Assembly (NCBI GenBank): GCA_964431495.1
Contig: CAYSJU010000003.1
Location: 1 to 64,000 of the forward strand
From: CAYSJU01 sp964431495
Lineage (GTDB): Bacteria; Omnitrophota; Gorgyraeia; Tantalellales; Tantalellaceae
Length of the DNA: 64,000 nt
Direction: 5' to 3'
Of this stretch, positions 19,207 through 28,072 are shown one piece after another; the stretch's first letter is position 1, and each line of letters starts with the position of its first letter. Position numbers and translations under genes: made by a program. A model generated the notes under the pieces. It had not been told where the DNA came from. It made no database searches and saw nothing but the letters and a program-made list of their open reading frames with translations.

Positions 19207-20271
19207 ATGAATCTGAAAACTAAAATAATAGCTTTGCTGGTCGTACTGGCGCTTATTGTAGTAGGCGTTAAGATCTTCACAAAAGGAGTAAAGCCGCCCC
19301 TGGAATTCCAGAAAGGTATCTGTTATGCTTCCTGGGCCAAAGACGGATATCTTAGACCCGCCTCCGACGAATCGATGGAAGCTTTAAGAAAGACCGGGGC
19401 AGACTGGGCAGGGATCCTGGTGACCTGGTACCAGACAAACTGCTGGTCCGGTGATATAAAAAGAAGCAAGACCACCCCTTCTGATGAGGCGCTGATACAT
19501 GCCATCAGGCAGGCCCATAAGCTCGGGTTAAAGGTCATGCTGAAGCCTCATCTCGACATTCTGGACAAATCCGATGGAAGCTGGAGAGGAGAAATAGGCA
19601 GTTTAAAGGAAGCGGACTGGGAACAGTGGTTCAAACGATACACGGATTTTATTATGTACTATGTAAAGATCGCGAAGAATGAAAAGGTCGAGCTGGTGTG
19701 TATCGGCACCGAACTATCAACCGCGGCAACGACTAAAGGATATATGTGGAAGGACATGATAAAGAAGATCCGGGTGAATTACTCGGGACTTTTGACCTAT
19801 GCCGCGCACTGGGACAGGTATATGGATATCCGTTTCTGGGATGCCCTTGATTATGTCGGCATAAACGCTTATTTCCCACTGACCGAAAAAATGGACCCTA
19901 CATACGAGGAATTAAAAGAAGGATGGGCTAAGTGGGTCAAGGAGATGGAAGGTTTTCAGAAGCAAACGGGTAAGCCGATAATTTTCCCTGAGATCGGCTG
20001 CAATTCATGCGATGGAGCCGCGATCCGCCCCTGGGAGCATGCGCCGAGAAGAGAGGTCAATCTGAGGCTGCAGGCGGATTATTACAGGGTCCTGATGAAT
20101 ATCTTTTATGAAAAAGAGTGGTATTATGGACAGTACTGGTGGTACTGGGGGACCAATGTGCACATGGGCGGAAAGTACAACCGAGGATTTACTCCCCAGA
20201 ATAAACCGGCCGAGGAGGTCATAAGTGAATGGTATGCTAAGCCGGTTTCCCGGGAAAGCAGGCAGTTCTAA
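19207..20271 (+). CDS. GH113-like beta-mannanase, membrane-anchored
   Basis: A single N-terminal hydrophobic segment (residues ~5-24) acts as anchor or uncleaved signal. The rest (~35-345) is the catalytic barrel, with candidate acid/base E169 in CIGTELS and nucleophile E262 in FPEIGCN. Aromatic-rich stretches near the C-terminus (YYGQYWWYWG) would line the cleft. There is no binding module, unlike the paralogue at 16032. It lies between the binding protein and the ROK regulator. Confidence 0.75.
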   Translation: MNLKTKIIALLVVLALIVVGVKIFTKGVKPPLEFQKGICYASWAKDGYLRPASDESMEALRKTGADWAGILVTWYQTNCWSGDIKRSKTTPSDEALIHAIRQAHKLGLKVMLKPHLDILDKSDGSWRGEIGSLKEADWEQWFKRYTDFIMYYVKIAKNEKVELVCIGTELSTAATTKGYMWKDMIKKIRVNYSGLLTYAAHWDRYMDIRFWDALDYVGINAYFPLTEKMDPTYEELKEGWAKWVKEMEGFQKQTGKPIIFPEIGCNSCDGAAIRPWEHAPRREVNLRLQADYYRVLMNIFYEKEWYYGQYWWYWGTNVHMGGKYNRGFTPQNKPAEEVISEWYAKPVSRESRQF

Positions 20272-20291
20272 CGCACCAGAGGGGGAGTGTC

Positions 20292-21551
20292 ATGAAAGAT
20301 TTTATGGATAAAGAAGCCAAGTTGTCGGAGAAAAACCGGAGAAACCTCAGCATACTTGATACCATACGCAGGAACGGAGAGATATCCCGCGCGGAGATCT
20401 CAAGATTAACGGATCTGAACATCGTGACGGTCTCTAATTATGTGAGCAAGTACGTAAAGAACAAGCTTGTTTTTGAGACCGGTCTTGATATTTCTTCGGG
20501 GGGGAGAAGGCCCGAGCTGTTGGAACTTAATCCTAACTATTGCTACAGCATTGGAATAGATCTGGGCGCCCCTCATCTTGCGATAGGCGCTTCCATGGTA
20601 GCGGTCATGCTGGATGTGAACGGGAAGATCGTCGCCAAAGAGAAGATCGAAAAAGAAAAAGAATCGTTTGAAGGCTTCTGCGCGAAAGCAATGAATATGA
20701 CCGAGAAACTTGTAGAAAAGTCAGGTGTGTCAGCTTCTGATCTGCAGGGTATAGGGGTCGGTATCTGGGGGGTCATAGACAGATACAAGGGAACTGTCAG
20801 ATATGCGGTCGAACAAGAAAATATCGTGAATTATACCGGGCTTCTGGACCAGCTTGAGACTAAATTCGGCGTTCGTACTGTCATAGAACATGATGCCACG
20901 CTTGCCGCGTTTGGCGAGAGGTGGTCAGGTATGGGGGCGATCAGCAGCGCGGAGAACCTTATTTATGTGTGTTCTGATTCAAGCTGCGGGCTTATCATAA
21001 AAGGAGAACTTTACTACGGGGCCAGCAAGAGCGCCGGGGAATTAAATCTGAACCCGCCACGGACCGATATAGAAGCTGAGCCGGAGAAATGCTGGGCGAG
21101 CTACGGATATGGCTGCTGCATGCGCTCCAGAGGTCTGGACCTGGGCATGTTGCAGAGGGCCCGCGCCTATCTGGCCGAGCATCCTGGCGAGGGCGCGCAG
21201 CTCCTGGAGATGGCCCAGGGCGATCCGGAGAAAATAGGCCTTAATATTTTGATAGAAGCCGCTGATAAAGGGGATGAGGTCGCCAGGAGGATCATAGAGG
21301 ACGCGGGTGAATACCTTGGGGCCAAGATCGCTTTTCTGGTCAATCTTTTTAATCCGGAAGTTGTCGTGATAGGCAGGGGCATAGAGCAGGCGGGAGACAT
21401 GTTTTTCACCGCCGTAAGGAAATCTGTCCGCAGATGGGCCTATGAAGAATCGGTGAAGATAGTGAAGATACTTCCTACCAGTCTGGGGGAAGACGCCATC
21501 GCTGTAGGAGCTGCGGCAATAGTCATCCAGGACTTTTTCGCCAGAGTATAG
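20292..21551 (+). CDS. ROK-family transcriptional regulator
   Basis: An N-terminal winged HTH (about residues 12-75: RNGEISRAEISRLTDLN) is followed by an actin-like ROK domain with IDLGAPHLAIG at the phosphate-1 site and EHDATLAAFGE at the catalytic-Asp position. The canonical ROK zinc motif C-x-C-G-x2-G-C-x-E is changed to CWASYGYGCCM. NagC/XylR-like members repress sugar operons and release DNA on sugar binding; this one probably controls the mannan locus. Its glucokinase-like sites are too divergent to assume kinase activity. Confidence 0.8.
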   Translation: MKDFMDKEAKLSEKNRRNLSILDTIRRNGEISRAEISRLTDLNIVTVSNYVSKYVKNKLVFETGLDISSGGRRPELLELNPNYCYSIGIDLGAPHLAIGASMVAVMLDVNGKIVAKEKIEKEKESFEGFCAKAMNMTEKLVEKSGVSASDLQGIGVGIWGVIDRYKGTVRYAVEQENIVNYTGLLDQLETKFGVRTVIEHDATLAAFGERWSGMGAISSAENLIYVCSDSSCGLIIKGELYYGASKSAGELNLNPPRTDIEAEPEKCWASYGYGCCMRSRGLDLGMLQRARAYLAEHPGEGAQLLEMAQGDPEKIGLNILIEAADKGDEVARRIIEDAGEYLGAKIAFLVNLFNPEVVVIGRGIEQAGDMFFTAVRKSVRRWAYEESVKIVKILPTSLGEDAIAVGAAAIVIQDFFARV

Positions 21552-21554
21552 TAT

Positions 21555-21592
21555 AGGGGTCAGGCCCTCACAATGTTAGTGTGCGACCCCTT
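21555..21592 (+). repeat. REP-like palindrome between ROK gene and solute-binding protein gene
   Basis: AGGGGTC pairs with GACCCCT, and CTCACA with TGTG inside, around ATGTTAG. There is no T-tract, so it may be a REP-type element or an mRNA 3'-end stabiliser rather than a terminator. Similar GGGGTC...GACCCC palindromes commonly accompany REP-associated transposases; a relic of one lies at 34777. Confidence 0.45.
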
Positions 21593-21624
21593 AAATGACC
21601 CATTAAAAAGGAGATAACGCTTTT

Positions 21625-22854
21625 ATGATCAAAAAGGTCTTATCGTGTTTTTTGATCGCACTATACGCGTTCTCTTGTTCGGGGTGTGGTCCTTCCGTAA
21701 AAAAGAATGAGATCACAATGTGGTTGGTCGGCTGCGAGGCCCAGGCCCAGACCATAATGCGGTTAAGCAAAGAGTTCACGGAAAAAACCGGAGTCGAAGT
21801 CATATGCCAGGCTATTTCATGGGGGAATGCTCACAGTAAATATCTTACTTCCATAGCGGGCGGCGTGACGCCGGATATAGGGACAATGGGCCTGACCTGG
21901 GGCATGCAATTCGGAGAACTGGGGGCATTGATAGATCTAAGGGCGGAATTCCCGGAAGATATCGCGAAACTGGAAAAAAAGAATTTCCCCGGCATAGTGG
22001 AATCCACTAAAGTCGGGAACAAAGTATTTGGTGTCCCTTTGGATATGTCAGAATATATAATGTATTACCGGACGGATATTGTTCCGGACCCCCCCGCGAC
22101 CTGGGAAGAATTGACGGCTATACTGAAGGATTTAAGGGCGCAGGATAAGGGGATGGTGATGGATTGGGGATCACTGGGATGGATAGGGTTTGCGCCTTTT
22201 CTATGGCAGGCGGGAGGGAGTTTCTATAACAAGGATTATACTGAAGTTACGATCGATTCCCCGAAAGGGGTAGAGGCCCTGGATTTTTTCGCCCGGCTGT
22301 ATAAGGAAGGGGTCCCGAGGACCAGTGTTCCGTTTGAACAGGGGATGCGCACCGGCGATTACCCGCTGGCCATATCCGGGAGCTGGAAGATAATCAGCCT
22401 GACTCTGAGCGCGCCGGAGATAAAAGGCAAGTGGCGCATTGCCATGCTGCCCAAAGGCCCTTCGGGCAGGCGCACCGCGTTTATAGGCGGCAGGATAATG
22501 GGGGTGTTTTCCAGGTCCAGGATGAAAAACAAAGCATGGGAATTTATAAAGTTCCTTTCCCGGACGGATATTCAGACAGAACTGTATGAAGCTTCGCTTG
22601 AGACAGAGGATTCTTATCTGCCGCCGAACATTGATACATGGAAAAGCCTGCCAATGGATAAAAAGTTCAAAAGGGTTCTTACGCAGCAGGCCAGGGACGC
22701 TAAAGGCCCCCCGCCGGTCCTTGGATGGGACGCCAGCACAAGATTCGTGAACAACGCGATACAGATGGTCATTTTCAAGAATGCTGACCCGGCCGTAGAA
22801 CTAAAAAAAGCAGCGGCGAAGATGCGGAAGGAACTGGAGAAAGCCAAAAGATAG
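21625..22854 (+). CDS. ABC sugar solute-binding lipoprotein
   Basis: Family 1 extracellular binding protein of 409 aa. The signal peptide ends in SCSGC, giving a lipidated Cys. Features are an ITMWLVG start, the LSKEFTEKTGVEV strand-helix, and the VPLDMSEYIMYYRTDI hinge region. AAAAAGGAG lies before the start. It delivers oligosaccharide to the permeases at 14217 and 15151. It is separated from them by the glycosidase and regulator genes, but probably in the same regulon. Confidence 0.85.
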   Translation: MIKKVLSCFLIALYAFSCSGCGPSVKKNEITMWLVGCEAQAQTIMRLSKEFTEKTGVEVICQAISWGNAHSKYLTSIAGGVTPDIGTMGLTWGMQFGELGALIDLRAEFPEDIAKLEKKNFPGIVESTKVGNKVFGVPLDMSEYIMYYRTDIVPDPPATWEELTAILKDLRAQDKGMVMDWGSLGWIGFAPFLWQAGGSFYNKDYTEVTIDSPKGVEALDFFARLYKEGVPRTSVPFEQGMRTGDYPLAISGSWKIISLTLSAPEIKGKWRIAMLPKGPSGRRTAFIGGRIMGVFSRSRMKNKAWEFIKFLSRTDIQTELYEASLETEDSYLPPNIDTWKSLPMDKKFKRVLTQQARDAKGPPPVLGWDASTRFVNNAIQMVIFKNADPAVELKKAAAKMRKELEKAKR

Positions 22855-22865
22855 GAGCAAAAAAA

Positions 22866-23789
22866 ATGGCCAATGAGACGGTTTTCAAACGTTATGAGGG
22901 GAATCCGATTATAACACCCAGCGCTGTTCCCCGGGCGAACAGTATACATAACAGCGCTATCGTCCCTTTCGGGGACGGGTATGCCGGCATATTCCGCGTG
23001 GATGAAATAGACCTCAGTTTTACCATGCACGCAGGAAGAAGTAAAGACGGTATCAAATGGCATATCGACGCTGAGCCGTTAAAAATGGAAAGCGATGATC
23101 CGGAGATCCCGATACCGGCGCGCACCTATGATCCGCGTCTAACCAAAATAGACGACATATTTTATTTTACCTGGTGTATTGATTCTCCACAGGGGCCATG
23201 TATCGGCCTGGCAACTACAAAGGATTTCAAGGTCTTCAAACAGATGGAAAACCCTCTCCCGCCGGCGAACCGGAACTGCGTGATATTCCCGCGCAGGATC
23301 GACGGCAAGTTCGCGATGCTTCACCGGCCAAGCGACAGGGGACATACCCCGTTTGGCGACATATTCTATTCGGTGAGCACTGATCTTGTGTACTGGGGAT
23401 GCCACAGGTTCGTGTTCGGTACGGTCAACAACGGCTGGCAATCCACAAAGACAGGACCGGGGCCGGCTCCAATTGAGACCGGGGAAGGCTGGCTGCTTCT
23501 TTATCACGGGGTATGGACAAGTTGTAACGGGTATGTCTATTATGTCGGCGGCGCTTTGCTTGACCTTGACAAACCGTGGAAGGTCCTCTATCGGACCCGG
23601 GATTACCTGTTAGCTCCTACTGAACTTTATGAGCGAGTGGGCGATGTGCCTAACGTAATTTTTCCGAGCGCGGCGATAGTTGAAGATGGGAATATTCGAC
23701 TTTATTACGGTTGTGCGGATACGTGTATATCAATAGCGGACGCCAAGCTTGACGAGGTCATCAAATTCGTCAAGGAGCATAGTTTCTAG
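22866..23789 (+). CDS. GH130 beta-mannoside phosphorylase family protein
   Basis: Five-bladed beta-propeller of 307 aa, the normal GH130 length. It has YEGNPI near the N-terminus and YDPRLT carrying the presumed proton-donor Asp. Members phosphorolyse mannosyl-glucose or beta-1,4-mannobiose and manno-oligosaccharides in the cytoplasm and yield alpha-mannose-1-phosphate. The PMM and PMI at 11177 and 12905 can then convert this to fructose-6-phosphate. There is no signal peptide, consistent with a cytoplasmic site. It follows the binding-protein gene by 11 nt. Confidence 0.85.
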   Translation: MANETVFKRYEGNPIITPSAVPRANSIHNSAIVPFGDGYAGIFRVDEIDLSFTMHAGRSKDGIKWHIDAEPLKMESDDPEIPIPARTYDPRLTKIDDIFYFTWCIDSPQGPCIGLATTKDFKVFKQMENPLPPANRNCVIFPRRIDGKFAMLHRPSDRGHTPFGDIFYSVSTDLVYWGCHRFVFGTVNNGWQSTKTGPGPAPIETGEGWLLLYHGVWTSCNGYVYYVGGALLDLDKPWKVLYRTRDYLLAPTELYERVGDVPNVIFPSAAIVEDGNIRLYYGCADTCISIADAKLDEVIKFVKEHSF

Positions 23790-23790
23790 G

Positions 23791-24720
23791 TCAGAATAAC
23801 AGCTGCACTTTGCAGACAAACTCCTGGGCCGCGCTTACCCTGTCATTATAATCCCACCGGTCACCCGGATCACCGCGTCCCAAAAATGTCTGTCCGTACT
23901 GCAGTTCAACGTTTAAACTGTACTTTTGTTCAGGAAAATTCTCACCTTTTTGAATGCTGCTGAAGCCCCTTCCAAGTATGCTGATTATAGGCCCCGCGCG
24001 CCATGTGTAGGTGTCTTTGATCGTTCCGGTGCCGGCATGCGAGATGTAACAGTCGATCTCACCTTTACACATCAGCCAGTCGAGTGGAGCGAACCCTCCT
24101 TCCACGAGTATCGGAATAGCGTTCGCGTACTTGCTGGAGGCTATCTTTCTTTTGGACCTCCATAGATATCCGGCTTCACTTGAGAAGTACATCTGGTTAC
24201 CGTCGAAAACTTTCCACGATTGTCCAAGAAGCCCCCGCAGCTCCAGGGCGTCGCCGTATTCGCTGAGTTCCGGCTGCTTGTTTATGTCTTGTCCTCGAGG
24301 CTGTATAAAGGCCTTTAACTGGACCGCGGAGACCAGGGGCTCGAGCGTGAGCCTGTATTTAAATCCGAAATTGATGGATTTAAACCCTTCATTCTTAAAA
24401 TGTCCCCAGTCTGCGTTCACTTTACCCCAATCGTTTCTCCACTGGCTCCAGGAGTAGGGTATTCCCAGGATAAGGTTGAAGGTATTCGTTACGCCGTATT
24501 CCAGTTTACCCTCCACGTCAAAGATCGATGACCAGCCGCCATTTTCCCATTTTCCTAACTGATATTTCGAATCAAAATATCTGCTGGCGTGAAAATACCT
24601 GCCGAAGATCTCCAGCCAGATTTTGCCTTGATCAAGAGTCCATGGACCGGCATGGGAATCAGCTGGATAAAAGGTGCACATCATTGCCACAACCATTATC
24701 AGAACAAGGGCTTTTCGCAT
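23791..24720 (-). CDS. Outer-membrane beta-barrel protein
   Basis: Cleavable signal peptide (cut after DSHA, ~residue 24), then alternating amphipathic strands rich in Tyr and Trp, ending KVQLLF. The terminal Phe is a typical barrel signal. The length of 309 aa suggests 10-14 strands. It converges on the GH130 gene with a 1-nt gap and has its own promoter, so it need not belong to the mannan regulon. It could be a porin for oligosaccharides; this is not shown by the sequence. Confidence 0.7.
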   Translation of the reverse strand: MRKALVLIMVVAMMCTFYPADSHAGPWTLDQGKIWLEIFGRYFHASRYFDSKYQLGKWENGGWSSIFDVEGKLEYGVTNTFNLILGIPYSWSQWRNDWGKVNADWGHFKNEGFKSINFGFKYRLTLEPLVSAVQLKAFIQPRGQDINKQPELSEYGDALELRGLLGQSWKVFDGNQMYFSSEAGYLWRSKRKIASSKYANAIPILVEGGFAPLDWLMCKGEIDCYISHAGTGTIKDTYTWRAGPIISILGRGFSSIQKGENFPEQKYSLNVELQYGQTFLGRGDPGDRWDYNDRVSAAQEFVCKVQLLF

Positions 24721-24763
24721 TTATTTCCTCCTGTTTTGAATATACCTACCGATGATCAGCATC

Positions 24764-24792
24764 AGTATATCCTTTTTTGATACTTATGTCAA
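24764..24792 (-). promoter_or_regulatory. Promoter of the outer-membrane barrel gene
   Basis: On the minus strand: TTGACA (24792-24787), a 17-nt spacer, TATACT (24769-24764). AGGAGGAAAT immediately precedes the ATG at 24720. Confidence 0.8.
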
Positions 24793-24840
24793 GAGAGAGC
24801 TTGTTTTCAAATAACGGGGAATTCCCACCCAAATAACGTA

Positions 24841-24869
24841 TTGACTTTATTATTTATCTCCTTTATTAT
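24841..24869 (+). promoter_or_regulatory. Promoter of the HtpX/ArnT-like operon
   Basis: TTGACT (24841-24846), a 17-nt spacer, TATTAT (24864-24869). AAAGGAG precedes the ATG pair at 24893/24896. Confidence 0.75.
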
Positions 24870-24892
24870 ATATATCGGTCTAAAAGGAGTAA

Positions 24893-25735
24893 ATGATGAA
24901 TCACGTGAAAACGGCTTTGTTGCTTGTTATTCTGTCGGTTATACTTATATGGGTCGGAGGATTTATAGGGGGTCCGCATGGAGCCTTGACCGCGTTTTTT
25001 ATAGCGTTGATCATCAATGCTATAAGTTTTTGGTTCAGCGACAGGATAGTACGTGCCATGTACCGCGCGAAGGAACTGCCGCGGGACAGGTTCCCCGGAA
25101 TATACGGCACCGTTGAAGAGCTGTCCCGGAACGCGGGGATACCCTGCCCCGGTGTGTATATAATTCAGACGGCCATGCCCAATGCTTTCGCGACCGGGAG
25201 AAGCCCGAAAAACGCGGCATTATGCCTGACCAAGGGTATTATGGACATGCTTGATGAGGAAGAGTTGAAGGGGGTTATTTCGCATGAGCTGGCCCATGTC
25301 CGGAACAGGGACACCCTGATAATGACGGTTACAGCGGCTCTTGCCAGTGCGGTAATGATGCTGGGATATATGGCCCGCTGGGGCGCTCTCATCGGAGGTA
25401 TGTCCAGGGACCGCAGGGGTTCAGGAAATATTATCGGGCTCCTGGCAATAAGCATACTGGCCCCTCTTGCGGCGTTTCTTGTCCAGCTGGCCATATCGAG
25501 GTCACGGGAATATGAGGCAGACGCAGCTGGCGCGAAGATCGCGGGGGATCCACGCGGCCTGGCCCGGGCTCTCGAAGACATGTCCCGCTCCTCTGAGCGG
25601 GCTGGATTTAACGCGGCCCCTCAGACAGCACACTTGTTCGTAGTTTCCCCTCTAAGAGGAGGTATGATCGCCGGTCTTTTTTCCACACATCCCCCTGTTG
25701 AGGAAAGAGTGAGAAGGCTCAGGAGTATGGTTTGA
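24893..25735 (+). CDS. htpX: HtpX-like membrane zinc protease (M48)
   Basis: Two N-terminal membrane segments, the zinc motif HELAH (H131-H135), a second membrane pair (about 145-205) and the downstream SREYEADA glutamate ligand are all present. The length of 280 aa is typical. HtpX-type proteases degrade misfolded inner-membrane proteins, with the active site facing the cytoplasm. The stop overlaps the next start (TGATG), suggesting co-translation with the glycosyltransferase. Confidence 0.85.
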   Translation: MMNHVKTALLLVILSVILIWVGGFIGGPHGALTAFFIALIINAISFWFSDRIVRAMYRAKELPRDRFPGIYGTVEELSRNAGIPCPGVYIIQTAMPNAFATGRSPKNAALCLTKGIMDMLDEEELKGVISHELAHVRNRDTLIMTVTAALASAVMMLGYMARWGALIGGMSRDRRGSGNIIGLLAISILAPLAAFLVQLAISRSREYEADAAGAKIAGDPRGLARALEDMSRSSERAGFNAAPQTAHLFVVSPLRGGMIAGLFSTHPPVEERVRRLRSMV

Positions 25736-27342
25736 TGCGGACCTTATATCAGCTAATAATATTGCTTGCTGTATGCGCGTTCTTGTTTCTTTTCGGTCTG
25801 GGTAAGATGGCTTTGACCGACCCTGATGAGACTTTTTACGCCCAGACAGCCAGCGAGATGTTCGAGTCCGATGAATGGGTGACACCGATGATATTCGGCA
25901 AGCCCCAGTTCGAAAAACCCGTATTATATTACTGGCTGATCATGTTGAGCTATAAAACTTTTGGCATAAGTGAATTCTCGGCAAGGCTCCCCTCGGTTGT
26001 ATTCGCTATGGGAGGGATTATCGGTATATACCTGATCGGCCGTGTCATGTTTTCGCCTTTGTGCGGCTTTCTCTCGGGCTTGATAATGGCTACCAGCGTG
26101 TTATACCAGGTCCTGGCCCGGGGGTGCGTTACCGACATGGTGCTTACCGTATTTATCATATTCTGCTTTTTATTTTTTATTTTAGCGTGGATATCCGGGA
26201 AAAAAGCGTATTATCTTTTGTCTGCTATTATGGCGGGGTTTGCGGTGCTTACAAAGGGGCCAATAGGCCTGATGATCCCGGGAGCAGTTATCGGCTTGTA
26301 CGTGATAACCGGCGGGAGGTGGAGATCCCTGAAAGATGTTCCGATAGTCTTAAGCATTCTTGTCTTTTTAGCGGTATGCCTGCCATGGTATGTCCTTGTA
26401 GCGAAGGTGCACGGATCCACGTTTATTGATGAATTTTTCGGATTCCATAATATCATGAGGTTCATGGAGCCCGAACACAGGATAGGCTCGTCGGCGTTTT
26501 ACAATATTCCCGTCATAATGGTCGGTTTTTTCCCGTGGAGCGCTTTTCTGCCGCTGGGGGCATGGTTTTTGTACCGGAAAGATGATTTTATTTCCCGTCT
26601 GGATTCACACAGGCTGTTTCTTGGCCTCTGGGTTTTAACGATATTCCTTTTTTTCTCCGTATCCAGGACAAAATTACCCACTTATATTTTCCCTCTTTTT
26701 CCGGCTATCGCGATAATGACGGGAAGATTCTGGGAAAGCTTTATCAGGGATGCCGGCAAGGGCCGTGAAGCCGCGGTAACGGTATTCATGGACCTGTCGT
26801 ATTATCTTTACCTTTTTCTCGGGATCGCAAGCCTGGCAGGTGTTTTTTTTGTGATAAAATACAGGTATCCCCAGGCAATTAACCCGGTTGTGTTATGCGA
26901 GACGGTATTTGCGCTGGGCACGATCCTGTCGGCTGTTTTCTTCTGGGCGAGGAAAAGACTTTTTCTATTTTCCACTATCACCCTTACGGCAGTGCTTATG
27001 GTCATACCACTGGTGACACTGGTGCTGCCCATTATTGAAACGTTCGAATCAAGTAAGATCCTGTCGCACAGATTTGAGGAGCTTGCCAAAGACACCGAAC
27101 CTGTGGGAGGCGAATGCGATCACCGGCGGGGTGTAGCTTTTTATACCGGCAGGACAGAGGTAGAGGATATCCATCCATATCATAAATTGCTCCAATTTAT
27201 ATCCCGCGAAGAAAGGGTGTGGGGTATTATCCAGGTAAAGCACTATAACCAGGTGAAGGAAAGCAGGGGAGACCTTTATATGGAACCTGTTTTTGAGTCG
27301 GGGAAATATGTGCTTATCACCAACAAGCCCTACGAGAGGTAA
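25735..27342 (+). CDS. ArnT/PMT-type glycosyltransferase (GT83/GT39), multi-pass
   Basis: Around ten membrane segments with the ArnT/PMT signature near the N-terminus: DPDETFYAQTASEM (catalytic Asp in the first periplasmic loop) and KPQFEKPVLYYWL. These enzymes take a sugar from a polyprenyl phosphate and add it to lipid A or proteins on the periplasmic side. Start ATG 25735 is chosen over the TTG at 25732. The GT2 and YdjC genes that follow could supply and trim the lipid-linked sugar. Confidence 0.8.
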   Translation: MRTLYQLIILLAVCAFLFLFGLGKMALTDPDETFYAQTASEMFESDEWVTPMIFGKPQFEKPVLYYWLIMLSYKTFGISEFSARLPSVVFAMGGIIGIYLIGRVMFSPLCGFLSGLIMATSVLYQVLARGCVTDMVLTVFIIFCFLFFILAWISGKKAYYLLSAIMAGFAVLTKGPIGLMIPGAVIGLYVITGGRWRSLKDVPIVLSILVFLAVCLPWYVLVAKVHGSTFIDEFFGFHNIMRFMEPEHRIGSSAFYNIPVIMVGFFPWSAFLPLGAWFLYRKDDFISRLDSHRLFLGLWVLTIFLFFSVSRTKLPTYIFPLFPAIAIMTGRFWESFIRDAGKGREAAVTVFMDLSYYLYLFLGIASLAGVFFVIKYRYPQAINPVVLCETVFALGTILSAVFFWARKRLFLFSTITLTAVLMVIPLVTLVLPIIETFESSKILSHRFEELAKDTEPVGGECDHRRGVAFYTGRTEVEDIHPYHKLLQFISREERVWGIIQVKHYNQVKESRGDLYMEPVFESGKYVLITNKPYER

Positions 27343-27349
27343 TTGGCAA

Positions 27350-28072
27350 ATGGAAGGACACATGAACGCGTCTTTAAGCATATCATTCGTGATGCCGATG
27401 TTCAACGAGAAGGACAACATCGAAGACACCATCAGCAGGATAAGATCCGTAGCCGAAGAGCTCACGGAAGATTATGAGATAGTGATTGTGGATGACGGGT
27501 CTACGGACGGTTGCGGTGAGATCGTGGATGAAATTGCGCGGCGCGATGGTCCGGTAAGATCGTTCCGCCTGGACCAGAATACCAAATTCGGCGGGGCTTT
27601 CGCGGAAGGTTTCCGGCAGGCATCCAGGGACGTGATCGTGTATATGGATTCAGATATGCCGGTAAGCGTTGAAGATGTCAGGGCGTCATTTCCTCTTATT
27701 CGTAACGCTGAGATCGTGACAGGGTACAGCAAAATAAAAAAAGGCGACACCCTTAAGAGAAAGATCATTTCCGGCATCTATAATAAGACAGTCCAGCTGC
27801 TGTTCGGCCTTAACATTAAAGACATAAACTCGGGATATAAGGTAGTGAGGAAAGAGCTTGTAAGGGACCTGGAGTTCGTCTCATTCAGCCCGTTTATTGA
27901 TGTGGAACTGTTTCTGCACGCCAGGAAGAAAAATGCCAGGGTGCGTCAATATCCGCTTGTGTTCCACCCCAGAGCCGGAGGGAGATCATATATCGCCAGG
28001 ATCCCTGTTATCTGGGCGACATTGCGCGATATGATAAAGGTGAGATTAAAGGTGGCCGGAGGGCGGCAATGA
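27350..28072 (+). CDS. GT2 family glycosyltransferase, polyprenyl-phosphate sugar synthase type
   Basis: GT-A fold with VMPMFNEKDNI near the N-terminus, VDDGSTDG, and the metal site YMDSDM. It resembles dolichol-phosphate mannose synthase/ArnC but has no C-terminal membrane helices. ATG 27350 or ATG 27362 (MNASLSIS) are both plausible; GGAAGGA falls between them and is closer to the second. It likely loads a sugar onto undecaprenyl phosphate for the ArnT-like enzyme upstream. Confidence 0.8.
   Translation: MEGHMNASLSISFVMPMFNEKDNIEDTISRIRSVAEELTEDYEIVIVDDGSTDGCGEIVDEIARRDGPVRSFRLDQNTKFGGAFAEGFRQASRDVIVYMDSDMPVSVEDVRASFPLIRNAEIVTGYSKIKKGDTLKRKIISGIYNKTVQLLFGLNIKDINSGYKVVRKELVRDLEFVSFSPFIDVELFLHARKKNARVRQYPLVFHPRAGGRSYIARIPVIWATLRDMIKVRLKVAGGRQ

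Noticed and set aside
24131..24457. Plus-strand frames opposite the outer-membrane barrel gene
   Set aside because: The minus-strand gene has a promoter, ribosome site, signal peptide and terminal Phe; the plus frames have none of these.
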